From Carallia brachiata (Eukaryota > Streptophyta > Magnoliopsida > Malpighiales > Rhizophoraceae): 64,000 nt of DNA. This document shows positions 25,195-37,218 of the stretch, piece after piece; the first letter of the stretch is position 1, and the number at the start of each line of letters is the position of its first letter. A program made the position numbers and the translations under genes. The notes beneath the pieces are model-generated. The model did not search any database, was not told where the DNA came from, and worked only from the letters and a program-made list of their open reading frames with translations. Location of the stretch: positions 652,762 to 716,761 of the forward strand of contig JADCRB010000035.1 of assembly GCA_021464245.1 (NCBI GenBank), in the 5' to 3' direction.

Positions 25195-25498
25195 TGTCAT
25201 TTGAGGTAATAATTTGGTAGTAATTTAGTGTGTTATTCTCTGTAACAATTAGGGTTTGAGTCTCTGCACTGTTACCTGTCTCAAATAAATGAGATTGTGC
25301 AGAAGCACAGTTACAAGTTTACAATTTGTTAACACCGTAATCAAAAGTGAGGAAAGCCCGTTAATCTTAATAATACGAGAGTGGTATGTCTATTCATTAG
25401 GAGTGACTGAATGAAGCGCGACAAATAGAAATTACTTTGGTATGAGCTCACAAATTCAATGACCGACATACTTATGATGATTTTTTTGTAAAAAAAAA
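25195..25498 (+). repeat. SINE-like dispersed repeat, copy 3
   Basis: Starts TCATTTGAGGTAATAATTTG, has GGGTTTGAGTCTCTGCACTG, then TTGTTAACACCGTAATC, and ends in GTAAAAAAAA. It is one of the better preserved copies of the family seen at 23.2, 23.6, 27.7 and 39.5 kb. Confidence 0.5.
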
Positions 25499-25499
25499 G

Positions 25500-26442
25500 A
25501 CAATAATAATTTCACTTCAATGCAAAAAAAAGAAGACAACTTTTTTTTTAATATTTTTCAGGAGACCACACAATTTCAATTTTTCCAAACTTTTATAATT
25601 TATTTAGATTGATAAAAAGTTATGAGAAAATAAATTTTTTTGAGTTGATAGAAAATTGTGAAAAAAGAAAATGATTAGAAAGTTGTGAGAAAGAAAATGA
25701 ATAATAATTTGTAAAAAAAATAAAAATTAGTTATTTAGATTAATAAAAAATAAATATAAAAATATAAAACAATAATACAATAATAATAATATTTTTTTAA
25801 CTTTTTATTTTTCTTTCATTTTCTATTTTTTTCTTTTCCATCAAATCAAATATACTCTTAAGGTCCGCTTATTTGCTGTAAAATAATTTACTTTTATAAA
25901 ATATTTGTAGTAAAAATAATTATTTTTCTTTATCACTTATTTAAAGTACATTTTATATTTTTTCTAAAAAATAACACCAACTTTTCAAAAGAAGAAGTTA
26001 TTTTCTCTAAAAATCTCAAAATTTTTTCTAAATTTTCTCCAAACTTTTCGTTATAAAATATTTTAAGTGAAATAAATGTTAAAAAATGAGAAAAAATTTT
26101 TTTAATAAAATATTTTATAAGAAATAAAGATACCCTTACTTGATACTTGATGGAAGTGTTCCCTTTTCTTCTTCACCTGTGCGCTCGAGCCACCAAGCCG
26201 GCCACTCTGGACATGCTCAGTCAGACGTTCACTTTTTTTATTCTAGTATCCAATCTCCATCCAATTAAGGCTGGAGCGACATTCAAGTTTTTTTTAGACA
26301 AATTAGATTTATTTTATTTTTTATAATTATTGATTATGTATATATTTTAAAAAATTATATTTTATGTCATAATTATCTAATGGCTAAGATTATGAAAATA
26401 AAGTGACTCTTGTTTATTCAGATTTCTATGGTTATAAATTAC
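25500..26442. other. Intergenic AT-rich DNA
   Basis: Long A- and T-rich tracts, some with weak inverted symmetry (TTATGAGAAAATAAAT-type words on the left, TTTTTATTTTTCTTTCATTTT-like on the right), suggest decayed MITEs. No gene is visible. Confidence 0.4.
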
Positions 26443-27031
26443 GGGGGTGTTTGGTTGGTTTTTTTTTATTTGAAATGAGAATGAAAATGAGTGATTCCCA
26501 TTCTTAATGTTTGGTAGGAAAAAATCTCATTTCTATTTCCTTATTTCGAGAATGAGATTCCCCCATCTATAGGAATCAACATTCCCACCTTTAGAGTTAA
26601 TCATTCACATTCTATCATCTTCTCTCTCACTTTGTAAATTATTTTATAATAAAATATTACAAATAAATATCATAAATAATAATAATAATAATAATAATAA
26701 TTAATGATAATGATAATGATAATAAATATTTGTATATTATAATAAAATTAAATATTTCAAAAATTAGGATAATAATTACATTATAAATGATAATAATATT
26801 ATCTATATTTTCATAATATTAATAATAACCATAAATAATAAAATTATTTGCATAAAAATTTCATAATTTAATAATAATTTATTTATTAATAATGACTTAT
26901 TTTATAATATCTACAATATCATTTTGATTATAACAATATTATTCATACTTTTTCTTTGTTATCATTATTAATAAAAATTTATGTTATTTTTTAATTTTGG
27001 ATTTTATATTTATGATTGTTATTGTGAACTA

Positions 27032-27079
<48 letters not shown>

Positions 27080-27380
27080 CGTTATTTAATTTTTTTAATT
27101 TGAAATTACGTTACAATATTTTTGTATTTTTAATTTTTATTTTGATATTCATAATTTTTTATTTTTTGTATTTGTTGGTTATTTATCTTTAGTGAAATAA
27201 AAATTTTCATATATTCGATATTGATTCCGATTATAAACTAAAACAAACGACTACAAAAGGTTTTGATTCCGATTCCTGAATAAACCAAACATGTCATAAA
27301 AAAAATCATTCCGTTTTCGATTCCACTTGATTCTGATTCCAATTCCGATTCCGATTCCAGTTTTTAAACCAAACGACTCC
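26443..27380. mobile_element. Tourist-like MITE carrying ATT/AAT microsatellites
   Basis: The left terminus GGGGGTGTTTGGTTGG and the right terminus, which reads GGAGTCGTTTGGTTT on the minus strand, are imperfect inverted repeats. TAC is repeated on each side. Both arms contain GATTCC / GGAATC words (ATTCCCATTC on the left, GATTCCGATTCCG on the right). The core contains an AAT run near 26682-26700 and an ATT run near 27034-27078. At 938 bp it is long for the class. Confidence 0.5.
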
Positions 27381-27669
27381 TACATTTTTTGCAAGAAAAT
27401 GTAAATATGGTTTTGAGATATTCATATTTTTCCTCATTGATATAAAGAGTTTTGCCACTTAATTTAACTTTAAATAAAAAATAGTCAGATAGTTAATTTA
27501 ATAATATTTAACTATTTATTTAATTTTATTTTTTTTAATTTTAATTATTTAATTATTCATATTATTTTATTTTTATTTTATTACTATTTAAATGTTATTT
27601 AAATATTATTATTTTGTATTTTCTAAACATAAGATGTCTCACTCCTCCAATTCATCTCGACAAAAAAAA

Positions 27670-27925
27670 AAATGTTTGAAATAGCAGTCTGGTTATTCGA
27701 CATATCTCTTTTTACTACGACTTAACTTTGAGTCTCAGCCCAAAAAATTTACCTTCTTCAATTACTTAAAATTTAGTATGAACTCAATTATAATTTAACA
27801 CTTGTTAAAGTTATGATCGGGATGTAAAAAAATCTGTTGGGCCTAAAGAGCCTCTGACAATGAATCTATGTCTTGGGAATGATTGAATTCAAACAAATTA
27901 AAATTATTTCCGTCTAAATCTACAA
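27670..27925 (+). repeat. SINE-like dispersed repeat, partial copy 4
   Basis: It retains ACTTTGAGTCTCAGCCC, GTTGGGCCTAAAGAG and GTCTTGGGAATGATTGAA in the family order, but the start and tail are eroded. Confidence 0.35.
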
Positions 27926-28372
27926 ATCTAGAAGGGACGGCGCTGGGAATTAAAAACAGATTGAGATGGTTTAACTAACCACAGCCACATATCATTCAGC
28001 CACATATCATTGTCATATTGGCGGTGGGAAAATCGAAGTTCTTAGATTAAAATAAAGAGTTTACATGGTTACATTTAATAAAAATATGTAAGAAATATAT
28101 AATTAATTTAATAATATTTAATAATTTATTTATTTTTTAAAATTTAATATATTTTTTTACCAGTTAATAATTAAATTCACTTCATAACCATCTTATTTCT
28201 ATGATTTCGCTGTCATTTGGAATTTTCTTAGATGGAAAGCTATTGTTGCCAACGTGTTGCAGTCCAGGACCTGCCAAATCTTCGAGAATTAAAGCGTGTG
28301 AGCCTAACACGTGGTATCTCCACATTCTAGATGCAGAAATGGTCTTGCGGAGCAGTTGTTTGGTCCCACTTA

Positions 28373-28753
28373 GGCTATGTTTGGCGTGGGAGAAAAAATT
28401 AAGAAGAAAGAAAAGTATAATTATTATTATTTATTTTTTTTTTATTTTTCTTTCTCCTCACTTTATACATCACTCCGAACAACTTTATTTTCTTTTTCTT
28501 TTTCTTTTACAAATTACTATTTACCTTTTCTTTTACCATACTTTCTTTCTTTCACATTTTTCTACCACTCCAAATAATTTTATTTTCTCTCAACTTTTTC
28601 TTTCACAAATTACTATTTACTTTTTCTTTCGCCTATTTTCTTTCTCTCAACTTTCTCTGTCACTCCAAATAATTTTATTTTCTCTCCGTTTTTCTTCGTT
28701 TTCTCCTCATTTCCCCTCATTTCCCCTCTTTTCCTCGCACTCCAAACACAATC
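28373..28753. mobile_element. Tourist-like MITE with TTA target duplication, copy A
   Basis: A 381-bp element with termini GGCTATGTTTGGCGTG and, on the minus strand, GATTGTGTTTGGAGTG. TTA lies on each side (28370-28372, 28754-28756). Its pyrimidine-rich interior repeats TTTCTTTCACA, AAATTACTATTTAC and CACTCCAAATAATTTTATTTTCTC, and matches the element at 50124-50481 in the opposite orientation. A 219-codon open frame crossing it is only low-complexity Phe/Ser/Leu. Confidence 0.7.
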
Positions 28754-28959
28754 TTAGTTTTTCTTTTTCTCTCTGTGTTTTTTTTAAAAAAATCGTATTT
28801 CAATTTTCAAACCAAATGTATTCATCGTTTACAATTTTTAATACGCTAATAAATTCATAAATGTAAAGGTCAAAATGATTGTACTAATATGCATAAACTC
28901 TAGAATGTCTAATATGTAATTTATTCTCCCTCTATGTATCTTTTTTTTAGGTGAGGTAT

Positions 28960-29815
28960 GACAAGAATTGCGCTTATAACAAAAGACAAATTTTGTATTA
29001 TAAACATAGCAAAAGTTATCATGCGCTCTTTTATGCTAAAGTGTGTCAGGAACTTTTTCGCCGTTTTTTCATCGCTCGGCCTTAGTCTAGGTGTTTGGTG
29101 TTTTGTTGGTAGGATTCCTCCCCTTAGTGGGTTCGGTAGGGGCTTCTGTCCTCCTATTTGCTCTCGATTCTTCGACTTTGTTGGTGGTTGGTGGGAGTCG
29201 ATTGTTTTCTTAGGGATTTTCTGTGCCGTGGTGCCTGGTTCGGCGTTAGGGATCTCTAGTGGTTTCTCTCGTCTTCTATAGTAGGGGAGGGGTGCTTTTT
29301 GGGCTCTGCATGTATTGTTCATCGAAGCCTCACCTACGTTTTGCTATTTATCGCCTTTTATCCAGCCTTCCTTGGTCCTACCTCTCTATGCTCTGTAGTG
29401 TTTTGTTGTTATTTGTGCTCTTTGATGGCACTCGGTGTATTCGATGTGCGATTAGCTGTGTGTTGAAACTCTGCTGCCAATGGCCCTTTGGGGCTAGCCA
29501 CTCTCCTTAGTGGTTGGGATTATTACCGCTTGTTGGCAGTGGAGGGCTGGAGACCTTCTGGTCTCTGCGATTCTGTTCTATCTCTTCCTTGTAGGATTGT
29601 GTTCTTAGACTATGGGCCTAGGTCGAGTCTTCTATTGGGCCGCGAGGTTGTTGTGAAGTATAAGAGTTGGTCTCGACTTGTAATGGACTGTGTTTTGTTT
29701 GTTATAGTGACTGAGTTAACTTTCTCTTGTATATTTATTATAAGTTATTATAAAAATAACTCTATTTGTATTTGTATTAATTTCTGAAATGAAATGATTT
29801 CTCTTAGATAAAAGA
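28960..29815 (+). mobile_element. Possible retroposon remnant, G/T-rich
   Basis: A G/T-rich island like the one at 21.8-22.7 kb, with open frames that yield no recognisable domain. It ends in an A-rich stretch (about 29800-29825). It could be the 3' end of a LINE-type element. It shows no homology I can name. Confidence 0.3.
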
Positions 29816-30477
29816 AAATAAAAAAGACATACATTTATTACTGTTGAATACTTTAATAGAAAAGTAAACTTATTCTCTTCACATAATTATTTTTTTTTAA
29901 TCTTTTCGAGTAACAAAAGACTTTGAATGTATACGATTGTTTATTGTTTACGTGTCCGTAGTCCACTTGACCCACCACCAAAAAGGGCTTAATTTACCTC
30001 TGTCGGTTTACCTAAAAAGAAAAGGTTTGCTTGCACCTATTGAATTGGAAAAAGAAAAGGTTTGCTCCCCGTTGCCCAATGCAACCGCTTAATTGAACCG
30101 GTAAAATGTAATCCTTTGGTAATAAAGCATAAAGTGAAAAACATTCTTTTTAAGAAATTTTTTTTTATTGTATTTTATATAAAATTTATATATTATATTT
30201 TAAAATAATACTTATTTAATTTTAAATTTTAAATTTATTAATATAATTATTTTCTATTAATAAACAAATACGTTTCGTTGTTGTTTGAATCAAGGTGGGC
30301 ATTCAGATTTCAGACAATGCTCTCCAACCTAAAATCACGCCCTTTACCAAAATAAAAAATTACAAAACAAGCCGTCAATTAAGAAGGTCGGCCGAGTGGA
30401 GCCCCACGGGGCCATCCTACGTGGCAACTGCTTACGTTTGTTTTTCCCTTTGAAAACAGTTTCGGAAGCCGCTCGCT

Positions 30478-30490
30478 GTGGATAAAAAGC
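30478..30490 (+). promoter_or_regulatory. Candidate TATA box of the WD40 gene
   Basis: TGTGGATAAAAAGC lies about 20-40 bases before a pyrimidine-rich leader typical of a 5' UTR (CTCTCC, TTTCTTTCTTTC). A 5' UTR intron then fits 30704-30903 (CAAG|GTAATG ... TTTGCAG|ACTAG), putting the start codon just seven bases into the next exon. The transcription start is inferred. Confidence 0.45.
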
Positions 30491-30910
30491 AGACAGTTTT
30501 GCGTTGTATGATGTTCAGCACTATCTCTCCCTCTCTTTCTCGAGACGCTTCTCGTTGCCTTTCTTTCTTTCTTTCTTTTTTTTCTTTCTTCCTTCCTTTT
30601 GGTGTTTGTTTCCCGGGAAAAGTTTCCTCACTGAACTACTACTCATACCAACCTTGACCCCGTTCCTTTTGTTTTTCTGCGCAAAATTCCACAAAATTTC
30701 AAGGTAATGTCAGATTCACTCCCTCTGTATTTATAAATGCAACTTCTTTTTTTTTTTTTTGTTTTTTTATGTCTCACTTTATAGTCCTTTTTTCATGTTG
30801 AGTTGAGTGGCCATTCATTTGGATTTGGCACTACCAAGTTAGCTAATGAATTACTACATATTGGGCAATTTCTTATTGATTGGTTTGTGATTAATATTTG
30901 CAGACTAGTA

Positions 30911-33900
30911 ATGGCTCAGTTCCAGTATCACGACGATCTTGAATATGTGGACGACGACGTCGACGAATATGACTATAATTATTTTGACTATTTTGCGGAC
31001 GACCCTTTCGACGACCTCCAACCTCCAACGAGTAGAAGTAGAAGAAGCAATCATGATTTTTCCCAGTCTCCCGGCTCCGACTTTGAAGATGACTTTGATT
31101 TGATGGTATATTCATATTATATTATTGCTTCTTTTTATTATGTTAATATTAATATTAATATTAATATTAATAATATTATTATTAATATTAATTTTTTGGC
31201 TTCTTGTTATTAGCTTTGCACAGTAGGGAATTAATTAATTAATTAATGGTTGTATCTGTGTGGTAATGGTTGTGTGGGATTTCAGAGTAAGCCGAAGACT
31301 GATACGTCGGCTACAGAGGCGAGAAATGGGAAGGATATACAGGGGATACCGTGGGAGAGGCTTAATTTCACAAGAGACGAGTACAGAGAAACCAGACTGA
31401 AGCAGTACAAGAATTATGAAAACCTCTCTTCCTCTCACCACCAGCGCCACAAGGTTCACTTCTTTAATACCCTTTTATTTATTTTATTTGTTTTTTTTTT
31501 TTTTCACTTTTTATTTTTTGGGAGGGCTTTTATAATGCGTTGTTTGGATTTGATGGGCTGGGGGATTTTGGTTCTGTTACCTAAAATGATACCGTTTCAA
31601 TTTGGGGTTGTTATTATTATTATTAGTAGTATTTTATTCAATAGATATGGTTTTTTCTCATTTGCTTCCTGATGGTTATGGGAAAAGTATTTCCTTAGCT
31701 TGAAGGAAGGGATATAAAGTGGTAAGGCAACTGATTTTCCCCAAATTGTTTCCATTGTTTTGTGAAAAGGTCAAAGCTTTAGAGATTCTGTTATTGTTGT
31801 CCATACAGTTCTTATCGTTTGTTGTTCCCTAGTTCAGGGATTGATGGCCCTCTAAGTTCCAATTATTTAATCATTTGTGTAAGTTTTTTAATTAATTTAT
31901 TTTTATTTTTTTGTCTGGGGTGTGGAGGAGTGTGATAAGGCTGCTGATATTTGAATATATACTCCTGAGGTGGGATCACATAAGATGTATTGTTATCTAA
32001 AAGGTTACATGTTAGCTAACATAGATATATTGTTATTTGTTAAGGATGTGCTTTGGTTTGAGAACCGTTGCTGAATATATTCTGCTGACAGGAGTGCTTG
32101 CAAGTTGAGAAAGGAAAGACCTTTTATGATTTTCAGTTCAACACAAGGCTTGTTAAATCCACAATCGTTCATTTTCAGGTACATGATTTTTTCCTCCACC
32201 ATGCTGTCCGATATTTTGATGGTTACATTTTTGGGAATCCACAAAAATTTAAAATTTTTCCTGTTGGTTTAGAAGGCGCATGCATCAACACGATTGGGAT
32301 TTAAAGAACCTGTCTTTATTGTTTTGAGTCATACTTCTCCACTTTCTTGGTTTGTGGTTTTGATATTTGAGATGTGGCAGTCTTAGGTTTAATGTCTATC
32401 AAGCCAAGTATCAAACTGTTTAAGACATCTATGTTTAAAGACTTGTTGATCTCCTTATAATTTATGATATTCATGGTCAATGCAACATTCTTTGGAACTG
32501 CTTATCAAGTGATTGTACTTGTCTGCCAACTATAAAGTATCTGGGTAGCTAAGTAGTATCTTTTCTGACATCTGGTTTGAGCTTTGGTTACACACATCAT
32601 TAGTCGGATAGTTTTGCGTGTCTAGTGTGACATATATGCTCTTGTGGATATCTTTGTATATGATTGTAGCTCTGTACTTGAACTTGTTGGGGGTATGGTG
32701 CTTGAAATTGATGTTCATGTTAGGTTCAAATATCTGTAGTTATACTTATGAACTACTAACCTAAATCTTCCAAATTAAATTATCTTCCAGCAAGGCCACT
32801 GTCAATTCAGCTGCACGACTCCAGTCTGGTGAACTTGTGTCTTCCCAGATGTTAGTGCAACGGTTTTGAAAGTTGACTAGATGTGCTAAATGTTTCTGCA
32901 ACCATCGACAGGCCTCTGGCTTTTGCACAATTTTTTATTTGTCTTCAGTTAATTGCAACATTTTATTATTATAATGGTGATTATTTAGTACATCCAAGTT
33001 TGATAATTTTTAATAATATTGAAATTTTATTTTTATAGGTGCACAATGAAGAATTTCTGTACTCCTAGATATTTATTCTGAAAAATGCTAAGTTGATTCT
33101 AAAAAAAGGATGTCTATAGATTCTGAATCGTTTCTCATTAACTTCATTCCTGAATCCTGACTCGGTACATCCAGCCTTCCAGGATTTCAGAGACTACAGA
33201 TAGACCATGTCACACCATATGCGTCTGCAGTCATGCACACACAGCCACGTTCAGGAAAAAATTTGTATGTAGTCACACTTGGATGAACAGACAGAGACAG
33301 TATATAATGTGCATTCTCATGTACTTCCTTCACTGTTTTTTTACACTTACTAACTCCTTGTGACGTCAATTTGGAGTGTCAACTTATTGTAACTGGGTTA
33401 CTTGGTGTAGAGCATGTATTAGGACAGCACATCTGACATCTGGTTGTATGTGGTGTGTTTCATGTGTATTCCACTTGATTATTGATTTGCTAGATGCTAC
33501 TTTTCTTTGGCTTTCAGAACGACATGCTTCTTCTAAGCCTGTGTTTGCATTATAGGTTTACTTTCTTGATATGGTTACCTTGTGATATAGCTTTACTGAA
33601 TGTTTATTTCCTAAGATTGTGGGATATATTATGGGATTTAACCCCTCTGTGGCATTTAGGGCCATTATCTCTCTGTATTTCAGCCTTTTAAGCAGGATGG
33701 AAGTTATACCTGAGCTGCAGGTGCGATTAAGGATATGCTTATATGGTATGATAGGAAATATCATAAGAATTTAAGAGGCCTCTGTACCAATCCCTGTTGT
33801 TCAAGTAATGCCGTATGTGTCATTTTTGAGGGGCCACCGACACAAAATCTGCATCTTTGCTTTGTGTTTCACTGGACCCATCAGATGTTTTGCATCTACA

Positions 33901-35731
33901 TTGCATTGTTTTATCATGTTTATATTCTTGATTGTCATCTGTTATTGCTCTAGTCTGTGGAACATCATTATCGTTGCTGTTCTTCCTTTTCATGCCTGTT
34001 AGATGTGTCCATATTAGAAAATTTTGTAATTACATTATTTGCCATTGGTGGCTCTCAATATAGTTCACAGCCATCCAAAGAAACAAAGAACTAATGCATC
34101 ACTAAGTTGATATTTAAAAGTAACCCAGTTTCTGTTCATGTTACTTAAGAACTTGCTGTTTATTGTACAATGAAAATAACATGATGGTGTAGTCACTTAG
34201 GCCTTCAACATTTCATAAAGATGTGTAATGCGAAACCTTAAGGTTCTAGTCTAATCTTTGATTCCATTTATGTTGCTTGGAAAAGTTGGTCATAACTGCA
34301 TGAATCAAGTCCTGGGAACTTTTGCTATCATGCAGTTTATAGACATTCGCTGTTCTAAGACAAGTTGATGGTTATATTTGTCAGACTGCCAATTTTTGTT
34401 TTCATGCATTATGCAGCTGAGGAATCTGCTGTGGGCAACCTCAAAACACGATGTCTACCTTGTGCAAAATTACTCTGTGAGGCATTGGTCATCATTGTTG
34501 AGAAGAGGCAAAGAAGTAGTCAATGTGGCTAAAACTATTCAACCAACCTTGGTATGTGCTTTTAGGTCCAAGCTTGCCCAAGGCATTCATAGTTGATGTT
34601 GTCAAGACACTCACTTCCTTAATTGTAACAAATTCTTTTTCCCAAAACAGAAGCGACCAGGATTGTTGTCAGAGTCACTGTCCGGGGTACAAATAAGCAC
34701 TATGGCAGTTAAAGAAAACTTATTGGTGGCAGGCGGTTTTCAAGGAGAGCTTATTTGCAAGGTACAAAAATGGTCGCACACTCACTGCCTCCTTTATAAC
34801 GCAAAGCTTTTGATTCCTTTCCTCATCTTGGGTAGCTTATTTCGTTTGGCCAGTATTTGAAGCAGCCTGGAGTTGCATTTTGTGCAAAAATTACTACAGA
34901 TGAGAATTCCATTACCAATGCAGTGGATATATACCACAACCAAAAGTAAGAAACTTGTACTTGAATTAAATTCGGGATTGCTCATTCGCTTTTGAGAAGG
35001 ACGCTGAACCATCCTCTTGCAGTGGCTTGCTGAGAATTATGACTTCCAACAATGATGCTCAAGTTAGAGTTTTTGATGCTGGAACTTTTGCTTGCTTAAA
35101 TCATTTCTCCTTTGACTGGTCTGTGAATGTGAGTGGCCTTTGGCACAATCATATTTCCTGGGAGTTGTTTATGTACTTCTTCACCAAGTTTCTGACATGC
35201 TAATGTTTCTATTTTAATCGTGCTTCTCAGAACACTTCTGTTAGCCCGGATGGTAAACTGGTAGCGGTCCTTGGCGACAGTTCTGAGTGCTTGGTCGCAG
35301 ATGCCAGTACCGGGAAAATAACTTATAGCCTCAAGGGGCATTCGGACTATTCGTTTGCATCAGCTTGGCACCCTGACGGGCAAATTTTGGCCACTGGCAA
35401 CCAGGACACCACATGCAGGCTGTGGGACATAAGGAATCTATCCAATTCCCTGGCTGTATTGAAAGGAAATATTGGCGCCATAAGGTCTCTGAAGTTCACC
35501 TCTGATGGGCGGTTTCTGGCTATGGCTGAGCCTGCAGACTTTGTTCACATCTTTGATACAGAAACTGGCTATGTCAAGTGCCAGGAGATCGATCTATTCG
35601 GGGAGATTGCTGGCATATCGTTCAGCCCCGATACGGAGGCTCTCTTTGTTGGGGTTTCTGACCGCACTTATGGTAGCCTGTTAGAGTTCAATAGGAAGCA
35701 TCACAACTCATATCTGGACTCGATATTCTGA
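30911..35731 (+). CDS. WD40-repeat protein, C2A9.03-like (transducin family)
   Basis: Eight coding exons: 30911-31105, 31286-31453, 32092-32178, 34417-34551, 34651-34761, 34854-34945, 35023-35128, 35231-35731. They sum to 1395 bp, 464 residues plus stop, and all introns are GT-AG. The N-terminus is strongly acidic (EYVDDDVDEYDYNYFDYFAD). The middle has IPWERLNFTRDEYRETRL, typical of a conserved plant and fungal WD family annotated after fission yeast C2A9.03. The C-terminal half shows WD repeats, for example the blade ending CRLWDIRNL after HPDGQILATGNQDTTC, and VHIFDTETG. The family is a scaffold without a settled biochemical role; nuclear or cytosolic location is inference. The ATG chosen is the first after a probable 5' UTR intron. 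Intron 3 is 2.2 kb. Confidence 0.9.
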
Positions 35732-36855
35732 TTATAATTGCGTATAGTAGAAAACCGGTGACTGTGAACACTGTACATTATTAAAGGTTTTGGTTTGTAA
35801 CTTGCAAGTATGTCTTGGAAATTGATGCCCTTATTTTTGAAGTTGATGTATTTGGATTGCATGGGCAGCCGGCGGTTCGTATCTTGCTTTTAGAACCTAT
35901 TTTTGTTAGGGTCATTTTTTGGGCCGGCAGAAATGTTACGTGCCATTGGTCTGAGATCATCGGTTGGCAGGCTGAAGGGAAATCTCTCTGTACTTAAATA
36001 AGTATTTAATTCAGGCCACTGTTCTCTCGCGACACCGTCAAAAAACACCCTTACTCTTTCATTCTTCTGATGAAAAAAAAAATAATTCAGACCAAGAGTT
36101 TTAATTCAGATAGTTACGGACTTTTATAATTAAGAGAGTTGCAGGGGTTCGATTTCTGTTGCTCTATTTAATCCCCTCTCCTCTATTACGAAATCAAAAA
36201 AAACATAATGGTAAACGATGGAAAAATGTTTGTTGGTTAAAATCGACATAGGCATAAAAAATTAGCCGCATTCGAACGTTAACAATTGTCCAAAATTCAA
36301 ATCGTTGAAAAGGCTTCAATTACACATGCCAAGAAAAATGAAAAGCAACCCATCATTCAATTTCAACGCATCGGGTTTCTGATCAATCCGCATGCCAAGA
36401 AAATGAAAGAAACATCGCTTCTTGTTTAATGCCTCATTTCCTTGACGTTGAACTATTATCTTTCTTCGTTTGAAAGAGAAGCATTACGCCGTTGATGTTG
36501 ACCTTCGTGGAGAGTTGAAAAAATATATTTTTTCTGTTTAAGTGGTTTCTTATTTTCGCTAGGATGAATTTAAGCTGAAGCAACGTGGAGTGCTGCACAA
36601 TAACCTCCTACGAGATATTTTTAGCAAAATAAGCAGAAAAACATTATAATTAGGGAAATTGTAATCACACATTTGAAACTGATGGCTGAGATTTTTTAAC
36701 CTGTTAATTAATCATCATAATGGCAACCAGTTGGCATAGCCCAACTAGTCTCCGAAGATTATGGTTGGTTGGGAGGCAGGAGTTCGAGTTTTTGCCCTCC
36801 AAATCTTCCAACTTCTTTGGTTGCCTATATCCCTTTTCGTAGACAACATAAAATA
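35732..36855. other. 3' flank of the WD40 gene and degenerate repeats
   Basis: The first few hundred bases look like 3' UTR. Two short stretches have tRNA-like box B words (GGGGTTCGATTTC near 36139 and GGAGTTCGAGTTT near 36779, the second 50-60 bases after TTGGCATAGCCCA), suggesting old SINE fragments. No gene is visible. Confidence 0.35.
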
Positions 36856-37218
36856 AAAGTTAATATACAAAAATATTACAAATTTTATTTAAAATAATAA
36901 ATATAGTGTCGATTTTAAAAAATAAAAAAGTTAACACCAACTTTATTTAAAATAAGAAATTTAACATGTAATGATTTTATATGAACAAAATCTATCAGTT
37001 TTGATGACAGATTTATAAAAATATGTTTGCTTCGATGATATGATAATCATTTAAATTAATACCACATCATCGAAACAAGTAAATTCTATTTAAAACACTT
37101 TACAACGTGCAACATCTGTTATTTTAGGTAAAATTAGTATTAGATTTGTTAATTTTAAAAATTAGTGTTAAATTAATTATTTTAAATAAAATTGATGATA
37201 TTTTTTTATATTAACTTT
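36856..37218. mobile_element. MITE with about 43-bp terminal inverted repeats
   Basis: The first 43 bases, starting AAAGTTAATATACAAAAAT and continuing into TTTTATTTAAAATAAT, match the inverse of the last 43 bases with only a few differences. The core is about 280 bp of AT-rich DNA. No protein is encoded. I see no unambiguous target duplication. Confidence 0.65.

Noticed and set aside
28201..28860. Plus-strand 219-codon ORF rich in Phe, Leu and Ser
   Set aside because: Most of it lies in the pyrimidine-rich interior of a Tourist-like MITE; composition alone explains the open frame.
29040..29787. Plus-strand frames of 83-107 codons in a G/T-rich island
   Set aside because: No recognisable domain and composition like the retroposon remnant at 22 kb.
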